Origin: a virus
IMG/VR virus record: IMGVR_UViG_3300008267_001644
Location: 1 to 26,123 of that record
DNA length: 26,123 nucleotides
Direction: 5' to 3' (one strand)
Below are positions 1 to 8,016 of this stretch, in pieces. The notes below the pieces were generated by a model. The model was not told where the DNA came from. It ran no database searches and was given only the letters and a program-made list of their open reading frames with translations. Both the position numbers and the translations under genes were made by a program. The number at the start of each line of letters is the position of its first letter. The stretch's first letter is position 1.

Positions 1-368
1 GCAGGTAGAGATATTACAATATTTTTTATTATACTCAAGGTCATATCTGACAAAGCATCTGTTGCATCATACACCTCTAGAAGGAAAGTTTTTACATCAG
101 CTATCTTATACTTCACCACTCCCTTCACCACAAAGTTCTGCTTATCAGCTGTGTATAGAGATTGTGCAGGAAGACTAAGTGTTGTTACCACAACATGTTG
201 CCTAAGAATTTCATCAAAGAATGGTATTTTTAAATGTATACCTGGAGTTAAAACCTTCTTAAACTTACCAAAGCTTAATTGCACCCCCTCTTCATATGAG
301 GGGATGATAACCACTGGTAAGAGTTGGTCTATCCATTGTACTATTAATTCTACTAATTTATCAAACAT
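1..368 (-). CDS. SPFH/band 7 (prohibitin/stomatin-like) protein, C-terminus beyond window
   Basis: About 122 residues are visible. The start ATG (368-366) overlaps the portal stop codon as TAATG, so translation is probably coupled. A hydrophobic N-terminal stretch (residues ~5-22) is followed by the classic SPFH opening: EEGVQLSFGKF (26-36), PGIHLKIPF (42-50), then a strand-rich part with LPAQS (66-70), TADKQ (73-77) and VVKYKI (84-89). SPFH proteins form ring-like or caged oligomers on membranes. In a phage this could act on the host membrane, or be a virion or assembly factor; its place directly after the portal favours a virion or assembly role. The family call is firm from motif spacing; the role is unknown. 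Confidence 0.75.
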   Translation of the reverse strand, partial: MFDKLVELIVQWIDQLLPVVIIPSYEEGVQLSFGKFKKVLTPGIHLKIPFFDEILRQHVVVTTLSLPAQSLYTADKQNFVVKGVVKYKIADVKTFLLEVYDATDALSDMTLSIIKNIVISLP

Positions 369-2962
369 TACTTAGTCTTTTTATTTCTACCTTTGGCATT
401 CTCTTTAGCAACAGCTAGGTCATTAGCCTGATTTTCTCTAGCCACCTTGAGTTTTTCCATTTCTACAGCCATTTTATTAGCTGCTTGTTTATTCTTAGAA
501 TTTATATCAGCTAGTTTTAATTGGTAGTCTTTAGCTGCTCTCTCTTGTTCATGAGATAGTTTACTCATCTCTAGAACATCTGGTATTGCATTTTGATCCA
601 CATCTTCTCCTGGAACATTACCAAATCCTGTAGCTTGAATGATAGCAATCTTCTCTTTAGACAACCTATCAAGCTCTCTTTGATAATCATCATTAGCTTG
701 TTTCTCTTGAGCCATTTGAGCCTGTTGTTGCAACTGAGCTTGAACTTGTTGTTGCTGTTGCTCCATTTGTTGCTGTTGTTGTTGCATCTGCTGATCTTGC
801 AATTGCTCTTGTCTTTGTTTAAGTGTTCTAAACACTTTCTTCATCTGTCTCATAGACTTAGTGCTGTAAAGCTCAATGATGTCATATAGAGAACCACCAT
901 TTTGTATAACAGCTTGAGACAATCCTCTGATTTCATTAAACAATTGTTGATCTTCAGGTCTGTTAGTCAAGAACACTTTAAGATCTCTAAATCTAAGCTC
1001 AGAACCATTCACTTGTACAAATGCAGACTCTCCTGTATTTGTTATATAGGAAAGAGTTGATTGTGGCTTTTTAGCTTCTACATATAGAGCAGCATCTATA
1101 ATAGCTTGATATAACTGACCCATTACATACTCATGAGCAACAAATAATGGTTCTGTTTGAGAATAAGATTGTGATAAGGCAGCATTTGTACCTGTTGCAG
1201 ATTCTGATGCTGATACAGATCCCATTCTTTGTCTACTCATACCTATAAGTTCCCAACACTCAGTCTTTAATTGCATAGCTAGATTATATCTAGACTGTAT
1301 CTCTTGTGTTCTGGTTAGATCAATATCTCTAAACTGGTTGAATGATGAAGGACTCTTTAGGTTCTCTGGAGAGTCATCTATAAATACAACACCTCTGTTT
1401 CTAGCTTCCATTTCCCATACATCCAATGCATCTTGTGCATCACCATCTTTAGGAATAGGTACGTGTCTGATGGATGTTAAATACACCTTACCAACTTCCT
1501 TCTCTAGAAGTTTGTAAAGCTGGTTCATACAAACATTGTACAACACCTGGAATGGTTTCATAAGATCTACAAGAGATTTAGCCTCTGTATTCTTCACCTC
1601 ATGAACAAGTCCAATAATTGGACAGTAGTTAAGAAGCTTGTATGGTTTAATGTGGTAGATGTCTGGACCAATCTTAATACCCTGATACCACTGATTTATC
1701 CATCCCCATTCTAATGATTGTTGTGTAGGAATAGTTCCACTTTTGTATGATTCATCAACAAGCATAGATTGCTCATTGCCCATTTCATCTTCATATATAA
1801 GTTTTCCTATCTTTCTTTTAGATAACCAATAACCTCTAACCACTACATACTTATAACCAAAAGAAGATACGTTTGATGTAAGTCCTAAGAAGTCTTGTAA
1901 CCCATCCTCATTGTTCTTCATCTCAGATTCAATAATCATTCTTGTCTGGAGAACAAGAGGATCGAATGTATCATACTGCACAGAGTCTTGACCAGGAATA
2001 GCATCTGGATTACCAAGATTGGATTCACGTACATTAATCAATCCATAATCTTGAAGAGATGAACGTAAGTGATCTATCTCTTCTTTAGTTAAGTCAGGAA
2101 CAGATTCAATAATTTCAGAAAGTTCCATAACTTGTACTGTACCAGCAGCATAAGCCCCCTGAGCTCTTCCTGTGGGATCAGAAATATATTTTCTATCAGG
2201 TGTACTAAGGAACCATGTGTTCTTAGGATTTGCCACCTCAATGTTAAACCCAAGCTTTGAATTGTCTTCATATATATGATAGAATTCTCTTGCAGAAATA
2301 AGCATATCTCTGAAAGCATCTTCGCTCTTTTCTTTTAAGTTAAACTCAGCTTTCTGACAAGTGAGAACGTGGTTAGCCCACTTCTCAGCTACAGATGTAT
2401 AATCATCCAATTGATCTTGTACATCTTGCATTGTCATTTGGTTAAGCTCTTCAGGATCTATTGATTCAATATCTTGTCCTTGAGCAGCAAGACTTTCTAT
2501 AATCTTACCTTTAGCTTGGTTGATTACATACTCTTGAAGAATCTGTGTTTTGTATTGTAGTTCTTCAGCTTTAGAGTCATCATCAAAAGCTTTCACTCTG
2601 AATGTATCAGGTCTTTTGCTTATTTCTCCTACAAGTTCATTAATAGGAGTGGTAATGATGGAATAATGCTTCACGTACGCAGGAAGTTGAAGATCTGTTG
2701 TAAGCATGTCTGTAAAACTCTTCACTTGAGGCTCTTGATAGAAATCTTCCATCCTGAGAATACCCTTCACTAAATCATAATTCTTAACAAATGTATCTCT
2801 ATTCTTTACATACTCAGCGTAAGCTTTGTTTGCAAAATAGTCCATTGTGTTCTTTATCCAACTTTCATCCTGCTTTTCCTTCTCAGTTTTAAACTGATCT
2901 GGGAATATATTTAAATACGCATAGCGTATAGTAGCATCTTTTGTATACCTTATAATTGCCAT
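368..2962 (-). CDS. Portal protein, crAss-like type
   Basis: 864 residues, within the large size range of crAss-like portals. The portal forms the dodecameric ring at one capsid vertex through which the terminase pumps DNA and to which the tail attaches. The identification rests on length, position directly after the large terminase, and architecture: a long mixed alpha/beta body, then a C-terminal helical part whose residues ~716-760 are very rich in glutamine, followed by a charged Lys/Glu helix (~765-864). Its start overlaps the terminase stop by one base. The Gln run makes the DNA low-complexity near 700-815 (GTT/GCT repeats on the plus strand). No single diagnostic motif was used, so confidence is high but not complete. 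Confidence 0.85.
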   Translation of the reverse strand: MAIIRYTKDATIRYAYLNIFPDQFKTEKEKQDESWIKNTMDYFANKAYAEYVKNRDTFVKNYDLVKGILRMEDFYQEPQVKSFTDMLTTDLQLPAYVKHYSIITTPINELVGEISKRPDTFRVKAFDDDSKAEELQYKTQILQEYVINQAKGKIIESLAAQGQDIESIDPEELNQMTMQDVQDQLDDYTSVAEKWANHVLTCQKAEFNLKEKSEDAFRDMLISAREFYHIYEDNSKLGFNIEVANPKNTWFLSTPDRKYISDPTGRAQGAYAAGTVQVMELSEIIESVPDLTKEEIDHLRSSLQDYGLINVRESNLGNPDAIPGQDSVQYDTFDPLVLQTRMIIESEMKNNEDGLQDFLGLTSNVSSFGYKYVVVRGYWLSKRKIGKLIYEDEMGNEQSMLVDESYKSGTIPTQQSLEWGWINQWYQGIKIGPDIYHIKPYKLLNYCPIIGLVHEVKNTEAKSLVDLMKPFQVLYNVCMNQLYKLLEKEVGKVYLTSIRHVPIPKDGDAQDALDVWEMEARNRGVVFIDDSPENLKSPSSFNQFRDIDLTRTQEIQSRYNLAMQLKTECWELIGMSRQRMGSVSASESATGTNAALSQSYSQTEPLFVAHEYVMGQLYQAIIDAALYVEAKKPQSTLSYITNTGESAFVQVNGSELRFRDLKVFLTNRPEDQQLFNEIRGLSQAVIQNGGSLYDIIELYSTKSMRQMKKVFRTLKQRQEQLQDQQMQQQQQQMEQQQQQVQAQLQQQAQMAQEKQANDDYQRELDRLSKEKIAIIQATGFGNVPGEDVDQNAIPDVLEMSKLSHEQERAAKDYQLKLADINSKNKQAANKMAVEMEKLKVARENQANDLAVAKENAKGRNKKTK

Positions 2963-4983
2963 TATGTAAACAGTTTACGTTTTTTTGTGTTAAATAATCC
3001 TCTTGAATCAGAGAATAATGAGTTCTTTGACTTCTGCAAATATAATGCTTTTACTCTATCATCTCCAGATCCTCCCACCTTTCCCATTATAGGATCCATC
3101 TTCATAGCTTGAGCAATAGCTAATTCTGCTGCTACGATTCTATCAAAGTTACCTTGATCGTTATATTGTATAATCTCCTCTAGAAGTACAGGATCAAATA
3201 TCTTGCTCACACCTAACACCTCTCTTGTAACATTACCATTCTCATCTGTTTCTTTGTGTACAGTTTCTTCCATATACTTCTTGAGACAGTTGTGTAGGTA
3301 GTCAATAATCTTTTGAGCAGATCTGTGTATTCCATACTCACGTTTAACGGTGGTATTTGGAACCACTTCCATCAACCACTGAGGTTGCTTCTCTAGATAG
3401 TGAGCATCACCTTTTGCCTTCATATATTCTATAAAGGATATATCATCATTCTCACAGAGTGTTCTAGCATTATAATACTTGATCAGTAGTCTAGCTTGTT
3501 CTTCCCAGACTTCTTTCTTATCAGGTCTTGCACAATAACTAGCTACAAACATATCCTGATATTTCTCACCTGTAATATCATGCATACGTTTATATATGTA
3601 TACAGATCCTAGAGATGTAGAATATGCAGACTGTCCTTGTCTATATGGATCCACTCCTGCTACATACAGTCCATATGGAGGACTTTCTACAGGGAATTCA
3701 TATATAACCACAGGAGCATCCTTGAGATCACTATTCTTTAGAGGGAAGTTTGTAATAGGTTGTTTATCTGTAAACTCATGCCCTATCTTATTCTCATCTT
3801 GAAATAGGATGACAGGAGTTCCTGTTCTTTCGTTATTAAGTAGTCTTGTCTTCTGTCTTTTAGCAGACTCAATGTCAAAGATGTTTGTATCCTCGTTCAA
3901 GAATATATCATCCACCTCTTGAGGATAATACATCTTCTCTTTAAGATAGGCTATTCTATCACCAGCTTTCTTGAGTCTTTCAAGATTGCTTTGTGTAATC
4001 TCTGTAGCTTTCTCCTCATTAGAAACAAGCATCTCTACATTATGAAGATCAGATTTTGCTGGTTGATTTAGAAAAGCTCCAAGAGTGGACTTTTCTTTAG
4101 CCTCCATTCTATACTTATGAGAAATGAATAAGCCATGGATTCTCTTATCATCCTTTGCATTATTATATGTAAGGAAGTTGAAGTTGTCCACATCAAACAT
4201 CAAACTCTTGGCATCCATGAATTTCTTCATATCACCACCTGTACCTGTAAGGATTGGAGAACAACCCCAACCATATGGTGTGGTGAAACCTGGTATGGCA
4301 GCTTGTAATCCTCTAAGAAAGTTACCCTTACCAATCTCATCTATAATGAGCTTACGTGGTTTTGTACCAGCAATAGCTTCCTCATTATTACCTTCATCAA
4401 GGTTACGTATAAGTATTGAAGAGAATGGTATTCTCTCTCCACCTTTAGTTTTGATCCCTAATGTGACTTGGTTCTTCCAATTATCCTCTATTCTCTGCCA
4501 CCTCCAAGCTTCTGGTAGGAAGTTTAACCCCTTATCAAGCTTATCTGTAATAAGCTTTATATCTGGAGCATTCAGTCCAGCAATAATGTTCTGTGAGTTC
4601 TCATCGAATGTAGCACCCCATCCAATGTAGGATGCCTCTAGTACAGACTTAGCAAAACGTCTGATTCCTAGTATGACCAAGCCTTTCTTCTCCTGTTGTG
4701 CTCTATCTATCTCATTAGTTACCAACCACTCATTATCTCTCAGGAAGGGATTAGCATATTTCTGGCTGATTCTACCACGATCATCTATTACATCCACCTC
4801 TGTATGCCAGATGTTCAAGTGCCAATATAAAAAAGGGTTTATATAAACCCCATCCATCATAGCACCATTCAAACAAAGATCTTTATGGAAGTTAAAGAAG
4901 TCTCTATATTCATCACTCTCTTTATCAGGAAGTCTTTTCTGATTAATCAACCAATCTTTATAGTCTATATTCTGTAATTCCAT
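2962..4983 (-). CDS. terL: Terminase large subunit (ATPase-nuclease)
   Basis: 673 residues. This is the DNA packaging motor: an N-terminal ATPase translocates DNA and a C-terminal RNase H-like nuclease cuts the concatemer. ATPase motifs visible: a deviant Walker A, GIRRFAKS (106-113), Walker B KLIIDE (211-216) with D215/E216, and a coupling motif LTGTGG (245-250). Nuclease: a beta strand with AGVDPYRQG (442-450, D445 a likely metal ligand) and an acidic cluster CENDD (510-514). The deviant Walker A agrees with other tailed-phage terminases. It overlaps the 110-residue gene upstream and the portal downstream by one base each, so the genes are translationally coupled. Confidence 0.92.
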   Translation of the reverse strand: MELQNIDYKDWLINQKRLPDKESDEYRDFFNFHKDLCLNGAMMDGVYINPFLYWHLNIWHTEVDVIDDRGRISQKYANPFLRDNEWLVTNEIDRAQQEKKGLVILGIRRFAKSVLEASYIGWGATFDENSQNIIAGLNAPDIKLITDKLDKGLNFLPEAWRWQRIEDNWKNQVTLGIKTKGGERIPFSSILIRNLDEGNNEEAIAGTKPRKLIIDEIGKGNFLRGLQAAIPGFTTPYGWGCSPILTGTGGDMKKFMDAKSLMFDVDNFNFLTYNNAKDDKRIHGLFISHKYRMEAKEKSTLGAFLNQPAKSDLHNVEMLVSNEEKATEITQSNLERLKKAGDRIAYLKEKMYYPQEVDDIFLNEDTNIFDIESAKRQKTRLLNNERTGTPVILFQDENKIGHEFTDKQPITNFPLKNSDLKDAPVVIYEFPVESPPYGLYVAGVDPYRQGQSAYSTSLGSVYIYKRMHDITGEKYQDMFVASYCARPDKKEVWEEQARLLIKYYNARTLCENDDISFIEYMKAKGDAHYLEKQPQWLMEVVPNTTVKREYGIHRSAQKIIDYLHNCLKKYMEETVHKETDENGNVTREVLGVSKIFDPVLLEEIIQYNDQGNFDRIVAAELAIAQAMKMDPIMGKVGGSGDDRVKALYLQKSKNSLFSDSRGLFNTKKRKLFT

Positions 4984-5315
4984 TATTTTCTGCTTTTAAG
5001 GAAATCTTCTGCCATTGATGACAGTTCTCCTTTACCCCTCACCTCAACCTTATTCTCTTCTATCGTTCTAAGCTTCTCAACCACTTCCACTAGGGCTAAG
5101 TAGTTCTTCATAGTTTCTTGTACAAACTTTCCCTGTGCTTCTATAGAGGCAATCACCATAGGTAACATTCCTCCTTTAGCTGTAGGCTTCCATTCAATCC
5201 TATCCTTTAGCTCATGTAAGGGATTAGCATCAACATAAGCTTTCCAGGATGTGAGCTGTTGCTCTGCCCAGTCAAGCTCTGTATTGATATATGTAGTTTT
5301 CTTTACTGCTGCCAT
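4983..5315 (-). CDS. Small protein directly upstream of terL; possible small terminase
   Basis: 110 residues, mostly predicted alpha-helical (long helices ~8-30 and ~50-90) with a basic C-terminus. It overlaps terL by one base. Position and helical content fit a terminase small subunit, which recognises phage DNA and stimulates TerL, but I see no helix-turn-helix that would settle it. It could equally be another packaging-operon accessory protein. The function is inferred from location only. Confidence 0.6.
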   Translation of the reverse strand: MAAVKKTTYINTELDWAEQQLTSWKAYVDANPLHELKDRIEWKPTAKGGMLPMVIASIEAQGKFVQETMKNYLALVEVVEKLRTIEENKVEVRGKGELSSMAEDFLKSRK

Positions 5316-5578
5316 TATTTACTTTTTAAAAACTCATCTATTAGTTCACAAGAATCTTCATTACAAGCTGGTATATCCTTTTCTTTAGGCATGTAGAATA
5401 CACTACTTCTGTGATCAGTTATTGTGCTTAGCAGACTTACTTTGCTATAGCTATCACGAAGAAGTTGTTTCATACTATCTGAATAAGATAGAAACTCCTC
5501 TAGAGTGAAGTGTTTATTATGCTCATCTTTTGGTGCAATCTCTTTCTTATATACAACTGTCCAATTAATAGTCTCCAT
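5315..5578 (-). CDS. Hypothetical protein in packaging operon
   Basis: 87 residues from the ATG at 5578 (METINWTVVYKKE). A start nine codons earlier would overlap the upstream gene by 41 bases; the chosen one overlaps by 14. The protein is acidic at its C-terminus, with Cys residues in the segment PACNEDSCEL. No family recognised. It overlaps its downstream neighbour by one base, so it is part of the same transcript as terL. Confidence 0.7.
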   Translation of the reverse strand: METINWTVVYKKEIAPKDEHNKHFTLEEFLSYSDSMKQLLRDSYSKVSLLSTITDHRSSVFYMPKEKDIPACNEDSCELIDEFLKSK

Positions 5579-5849
5579 CTTCTTCCTCTTTAAATAGTTT
5601 ATCAAGATTTAGGCCATCTTTTATAATCTCATCTATCTCAGAATCATCAATGTGTCTGATGTCCATTTCAAGTTGGCCTTTATACTTAGTTAAGGCATAT
5701 GCTAGTTCTTTGTCTGACACTCCCCATAGATTTCCACACTCATCAAGAACCGTAGCTAAATGTTTACCCATATTGTATTCTGGGTAGGCAGTATGTAGTT
5801 CTTGTAGAATGTGAAGCACCTTATTGTAGTAGTTTGGCTTCTTATTCAT
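5565..5849 (-). CDS. Hypothetical acidic protein in packaging operon
   Basis: 94 residues, helical, beginning MNKKPNYYNKVLHILQEL and ending in an acidic tail (KEEEDGDY). No recognised domain. The N-terminal half has the look of a small helical bundle; the segment DIRHIDDSEIDEII is strongly acidic. It sits five bases downstream of the 62-residue gene and overlaps the next gene, consistent with an operon. Confidence 0.7.
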   Translation of the reverse strand: MNKKPNYYNKVLHILQELHTAYPEYNMGKHLATVLDECGNLWGVSDKELAYALTKYKGQLEMDIRHIDDSEIDEIIKDGLNLDKLFKEEEDGDY

Positions 5850-5854
5850 TTGTT

Positions 5855-6043
5855 TTATTTTATCAAGATTCCTGCACTAGATGCTGTCAGCTTATCTAAG
5901 CCTGGTTTAACAACATCCTTCAATAGCCTCTGTATTTCATCATTAGCCATTTTCTGGGTTTCTTCTGTAATTCCTGGGGTTGCACATAAAGCTCCTAGCT
6001 TCTCAATAACAATCCAGGCTTCCACTGTTGGGTTCATATTCAT
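5855..6043 (-). CDS. Hypothetical small helical protein
   Basis: 62 residues. Its ATG overlaps the TGA of the upstream gene as ATGA (6043-6040), which fixes the start and suggests coupled translation. Mainly helical (EETQKMANDEIQRLLKDV). No family recognised. Confidence 0.65.
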   Translation of the reverse strand: MNMNPTVEAWIVIEKLGALCATPGITEETQKMANDEIQRLLKDVVKPGLDKLTASSAGILIK

Positions 6044-6291
6044 AATAGTTGGTTTAAATCGTCATCAGATAAATCTATATCATCAAGTTTTTCTTTCAAT
6101 TCATCAAAGCTTGCTTCAGAATCCTTACTCATGTATTCTTCAGAAAAAGCTATGCCTATAGTGTCCTGTTCTTCACCATTCTTCCCTACAATATCCACAT
6201 AGTCTAGGCCACTATTGTATATATCCATAAGAGCATTTATAAAGACACCCAATGGAATTTTCTTCAGTCTTACTTCTTTACCTTTGCTCAT
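6040..6291 (-). CDS. Hypothetical acidic protein
   Basis: 83 residues with a basic N-terminus (MSKGKEVRLKKIPLG) and a very acidic C-terminus (LDDIDLSDDDLNQLL). The layout, a small ordered N-terminal part and an acidic tail, is common among phage accessory proteins, but nothing specific is recognised. It overlaps the zinc-cluster gene upstream by 14 bases. Confidence 0.7.
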   Translation of the reverse strand: MSKGKEVRLKKIPLGVFINALMDIYNSGLDYVDIVGKNGEEQDTIGIAFSEEYMSKDSEASFDELKEKLDDIDLSDDDLNQLL

Positions 6292-6592
6292 ACTTTATAT
6301 CTTTTTTAAATTTATCTTCCTGCTCTTCTGTAAGGACAGCTAGCCACTTCTCTAGAGGACAACTACAAGATAGGCATTTTGTTTTGGCTGAAAGCGTACA
6401 TCCACAATCTGCACAATGTGCATCTGGACGTAGGGATTTATATCCATTCCTTTTAGCGTTCTCAGAATGATGCTCACATTGTAAGCATATTTCCATCCTC
6501 TGTTTACTTGTAAGGTTGATGAACTCTTTCAAATGAGCTGGAGGAATAATCTTATTTCTCCATCCCTCGTAAATTTTAGAAAAATCAAGCAT
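6278..6592 (-). CDS. Cysteine-rich zinc-cluster protein
   Basis: 104 residues with an array of metal ligands: C36-x2-C39 plus H41/H42, then C60-x2-C63-x-C65, and C73-x2-C76-x-C78 followed by PLEKW. These spacings imply one or two structural zinc sites. Small proteins of this pattern recur next to terminase genes in phages of Bacteroidota (from memory of the family, not searched). The role is unknown; a packaging or DNA-binding accessory would fit the location. It overlaps the IHF-like gene by eight bases. Confidence 0.75.
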   Translation of the reverse strand: MLDFSKIYEGWRNKIIPPAHLKEFINLTSKQRMEICLQCEHHSENAKRNGYKSLRPDAHCADCGCTLSAKTKCLSCSCPLEKWLAVLTEEQEDKFKKDIKYEQR

Positions 6593-6914
6593 TGGTTTTG
6601 GCTTTTAAATATTCTATAAATAATAAAAGACTACTATATTTAGACTCTGCCCCTTTCTTCTTATGCTCTGGAACAAGGTCTTTTGCAAACTCATTCTCCA
6701 TCTTAACCTTCAACCTCTCTAACATATCAAGCTTCTTCAAAGCCTTCTTGTGGTTGAAATAAAACTTCCCAAACCCAGAAATCTCCACACAGGCATTATC
6801 CTTCATAGCAACATTGGCCTCGCTAAACTGATGTGTAACAACAGCGTCAATCACCTTCTCTGATGTCAACATCTTTGGAGCTAACGTCCTAATCAAATAG
6901 ATTGGCTTATCCAT
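6585..6914 (-). CDS. IHF/HU-like DNA-binding protein (divergent)
   Basis: 109 residues. The central segment VEISGFGKFYF (43-53) resembles the conserved 'v.i.GFG.F.v' strand pair of HU/IHF proteins, preceded by a helical region (LTSEKVIDAVVTHQFSEAN) like the HU N-terminal helices. The usual DNA-wrapping arm with the RNP motif is not evident; instead the C-terminus is a Lys/Glu-rich helix. crAss-like phages are known to encode IHF-type subunits near the packaging genes. Likely roles are DNA bending in regulation or packaging. Call by partial motif, moderate confidence. Confidence 0.5.
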   Translation of the reverse strand: MDKPIYLIRTLAPKMLTSEKVIDAVVTHQFSEANVAMKDNACVEISGFGKFYFNHKKALKKLDMLERLKVKMENEFAKDLVPEHKKKGAESKYSSLLLFIEYLKAKTNA

Positions 6915-7260
6915 GAATTAGTTTTATTTCTAATGTAAGATCTTTATTAAAATCCAATATAATCATTGGATTGACCTTCACCTTTGTCCCATCCTTCACA
7001 AACACCCCCACCTTCTTCAGCTTAGAAATCAGATTGTTAATCGTTGGACTCGTACTCTCGTATTTCTCACAAAACTCCTTACGTATATTTGCGTAACTGA
7101 TGTTCCCCTTAATAGCTGTAAAGGCTATAAGCTGTATCTCCCTCTGTGTAAGCTTAAGATTGTTCACAGCTGACAGAATGGAATAATACTTCTCAGCCAA
7201 GGAGAAATTATCATTCTCCTGCTTCTTCATCCTTTGTAATATAATCTTCGTTGGTTCCAT
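6907..7260 (-). CDS. Winged-helix transcription regulator-like protein
   Basis: 117 residues from the ATG at 7260. An upstream TTG at 7275 lies inside the promoter and is rejected. Residues ~37-90 read as a wHTH: helix LTQREIQLIAFTAI, then NISYANIRKEFCEKY, then a recognition helix TSPTINNLISKLKKVG, followed by a wing (VFVKDGTKVKVNP). It is the first gene of the leftward operon, directly after a host-type promoter, so it may regulate this operon or its own promoter (inference). It could instead be a structural protein that borrows the fold. Confidence 0.65.
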   Translation of the reverse strand: MEPTKIILQRMKKQENDNFSLAEKYYSILSAVNNLKLTQREIQLIAFTAIKGNISYANIRKEFCEKYESTSPTINNLISKLKKVGVFVKDGTKVKVNPMIILDFNKDLTLEIKLIHG

Positions 7261-7272
7261 ATTTAGTTTACA

Positions 7273-7303
7273 CAAAGATAGTGTTTATTCTTACATTGTC
7301 AAA
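7273..7303 (-). promoter_or_regulatory. Host-type (Bacteroidota sigma) promoter for the packaging operon
   Basis: On the minus strand: TTTG (7303-7300), a 19-base spacer, then TATCTTTG (7280-7273), an exact fit to the Bacteroidota consensus TTTG-N19..21-TAnnTTTG. The start site should fall near 7266-7269, leaving only about 6-9 bases before the ATG at 7260. Confidence 0.8.
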
Positions 7304-7328
7304 TACAAATATTTAAAAGAATGCTATA

Positions 7329-7577
7329 TTATGCATCAATCTTTTCCTTATAGAACACAATTATAAACTCTATAAAGAAAAGTCCTAATATAACCTCCTG
7401 TTCTATAAACTCAGGATCTTCTGTTTCATATTCCATAAATGATATCCCTATATGATGATAGGGATTGGACAAGTATTTAAAAACAAATACAAAATCTATT
7501 GCTCTAGAATTAACCCATCCAATAACAACAGAACTAACATACACAAATCCAACAAACCAAAGAAATACATTTTCCAT
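7329..7577 (-). CDS. Small membrane protein
   Basis: 82 residues with a hydrophobic N-terminal segment (~3-21, FLWFVGFVYVSSVVIGW) and a second near the C-terminus (~62-75, VILGLFFIEFIIVFY), separated by a polar stretch containing EYETEDPEFIEQE. Probably a two-span inner-membrane protein. It has its own host-type promoter and lies between that promoter and the packaging-operon promoter. No family recognised. Confidence 0.65.
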   Translation of the reverse strand: MENVFLWFVGFVYVSSVVIGWVNSRAIDFVFVFKYLSNPYHHIGISFMEYETEDPEFIEQEVILGLFFIEFIIVFYKEKIDA

Positions 7578-7619
7578 ATAGAGAACTTTTTAAATTAACC
7601 TTCCCCACCCAACCTACCC

Positions 7620-7652
7620 CAAAGTTACAGATGTTTTATAATACCATCCAAA
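7620..7652 (-). promoter_or_regulatory. Host-type promoter for the leftward membrane-protein gene
   Basis: On the minus strand: TTTG (7652-7649), 21-base spacer, TAACTTTG (7627-7620), matching TTTG-N19..21-TAnnTTTG exactly. The predicted leader is about 36-40 bases to the ATG at 7577. Read-through could also reach the packaging operon. Confidence 0.75.
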
Positions 7653-7826
7653 TATTTTTTTCTCTATATGGCCATTTTCCCAGGAAAACCCCGTTGGGCC
7701 TAGGAAAAAAATTTTTAGCCCCCTATGCCTTTTATAAACATCCCCCCTATTGTGTTGGTGAGAGGGAAGGTTACACCATACAAGACTCCCCACACAATTT
7801 GAGACAGTTGGGGCTATCCCCTGGCA

Positions 7827-7835
7827 GTCAAAACC
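7827..7835 (+). promoter_or_regulatory. Repeated upstream motif, copy A
   Basis: GTCAAAACC, 27 bases before the ATG of the first lipoprotein gene. The weakest context match of the set: the following TTTCTTA part is absent. Confidence 0.4.
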
Positions 7836-7862
7836 AACACTCACAATTTAAAAAATCAAATT

Positions 7863-8000
7863 ATGAAAATGAATTACAAAGAATGGGATTACACTTTAAT
7901 TCTAATGGGATTAGTGTTGTTAGTAGCAGTTTTAGCAAGTTGTACAACTACAGGCTATGGCTGTAATGGAAGAAGTAAGTGCATGACAAGGGTGAGATGA
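7863..8000 (+). CDS. Mini-lipoprotein 1
   Basis: 45 residues. The N-terminus is charged, then a hydrophobic stretch (TLILMGLVLLVAV) ends in a lipobox LASC with Cys27, the expected lipidation site. The short mature part is CTTTGYGCNGRSKCMTRVR. The motif GYGC-[ND]-G-[RK]-S recurs in the gene at 11387 with Cys at the same residue number. A lipoprotein signal means export and anchoring in a host envelope membrane; possible roles are blocking superinfection or altering the surface (inference). It follows an A/T-rich leader without Shine-Dalgarno. The stop codon lies in the loop of a strong hairpin. Confidence 0.7.
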   Translation: MKMNYKEWDYTLILMGLVLLVAVLASCTTTGYGCNGRSKCMTRVR

Positions 8001-8016
8001 TACACACTCTTGTCAT
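7983..8016 (+). terminator. Strong hairpin at end of lipoprotein 1 gene
   Basis: ATGACAAGGGTG (7983-7994) pairs with CACTCTTGTCAT (8005-8016), 12 base pairs with one G-U and a 10-base loop. No long T run follows, so it may stabilise or process the mRNA rather than terminate it. Confidence 0.5.

Larger units (their letters stand above)
7578..7862. other. Divergent intergenic region with strong secondary structure
   Basis: The 285 bases between the leftward and rightward gene blocks. The left part holds the minus-strand promoter. The rest has C- and G-rich runs unusual for this AT-rich genome and several inverted repeats: ATTGTGT (7749-7755)/ACACAAT (7792-7798) enclosing GGTG (7757-7760)/CACC (7774-7777); CCCCA (7788-7792)/TGGGG (7809-7813); and GGGG (7810-7813)/CCCC (7818-7821). 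The last two are mutually exclusive. No host-type promoter was found on the plus strand. The region may be a regulatory RNA leader or a replication origin; neither is proven. Confidence 0.5.

Noticed and set aside
712-815. Microsatellite-like GTT/GCT repeat as a mobile or CRISPR element
   Set aside because: It is explained by the coding of a poly-glutamine stretch in the portal protein; units are irregular with no spacers.
593-889. Leucine-rich open frame on the plus strand
   Set aside because: It is the reverse strand of the glutamine-rich portal region; CAA/CAG repeats read as Leu-rich codons. No leader and opposite to a clear gene.
4124-4630. 168-residue open frame on the plus strand
   Set aside because: Lies antisense to conserved terminase ATPase motifs and has no family signal.
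5811-6161. 116-residue open frame on the plus strand
   Set aside because: Antisense to three overlapping packaging-operon genes whose stops and starts interlock.
7631-7966. Open frame across the divergent region and lipoprotein 1
   Set aside because: It runs through hairpins and overlaps lipoprotein 1 in another frame; the lipoprotein has a clear signal and lipobox.
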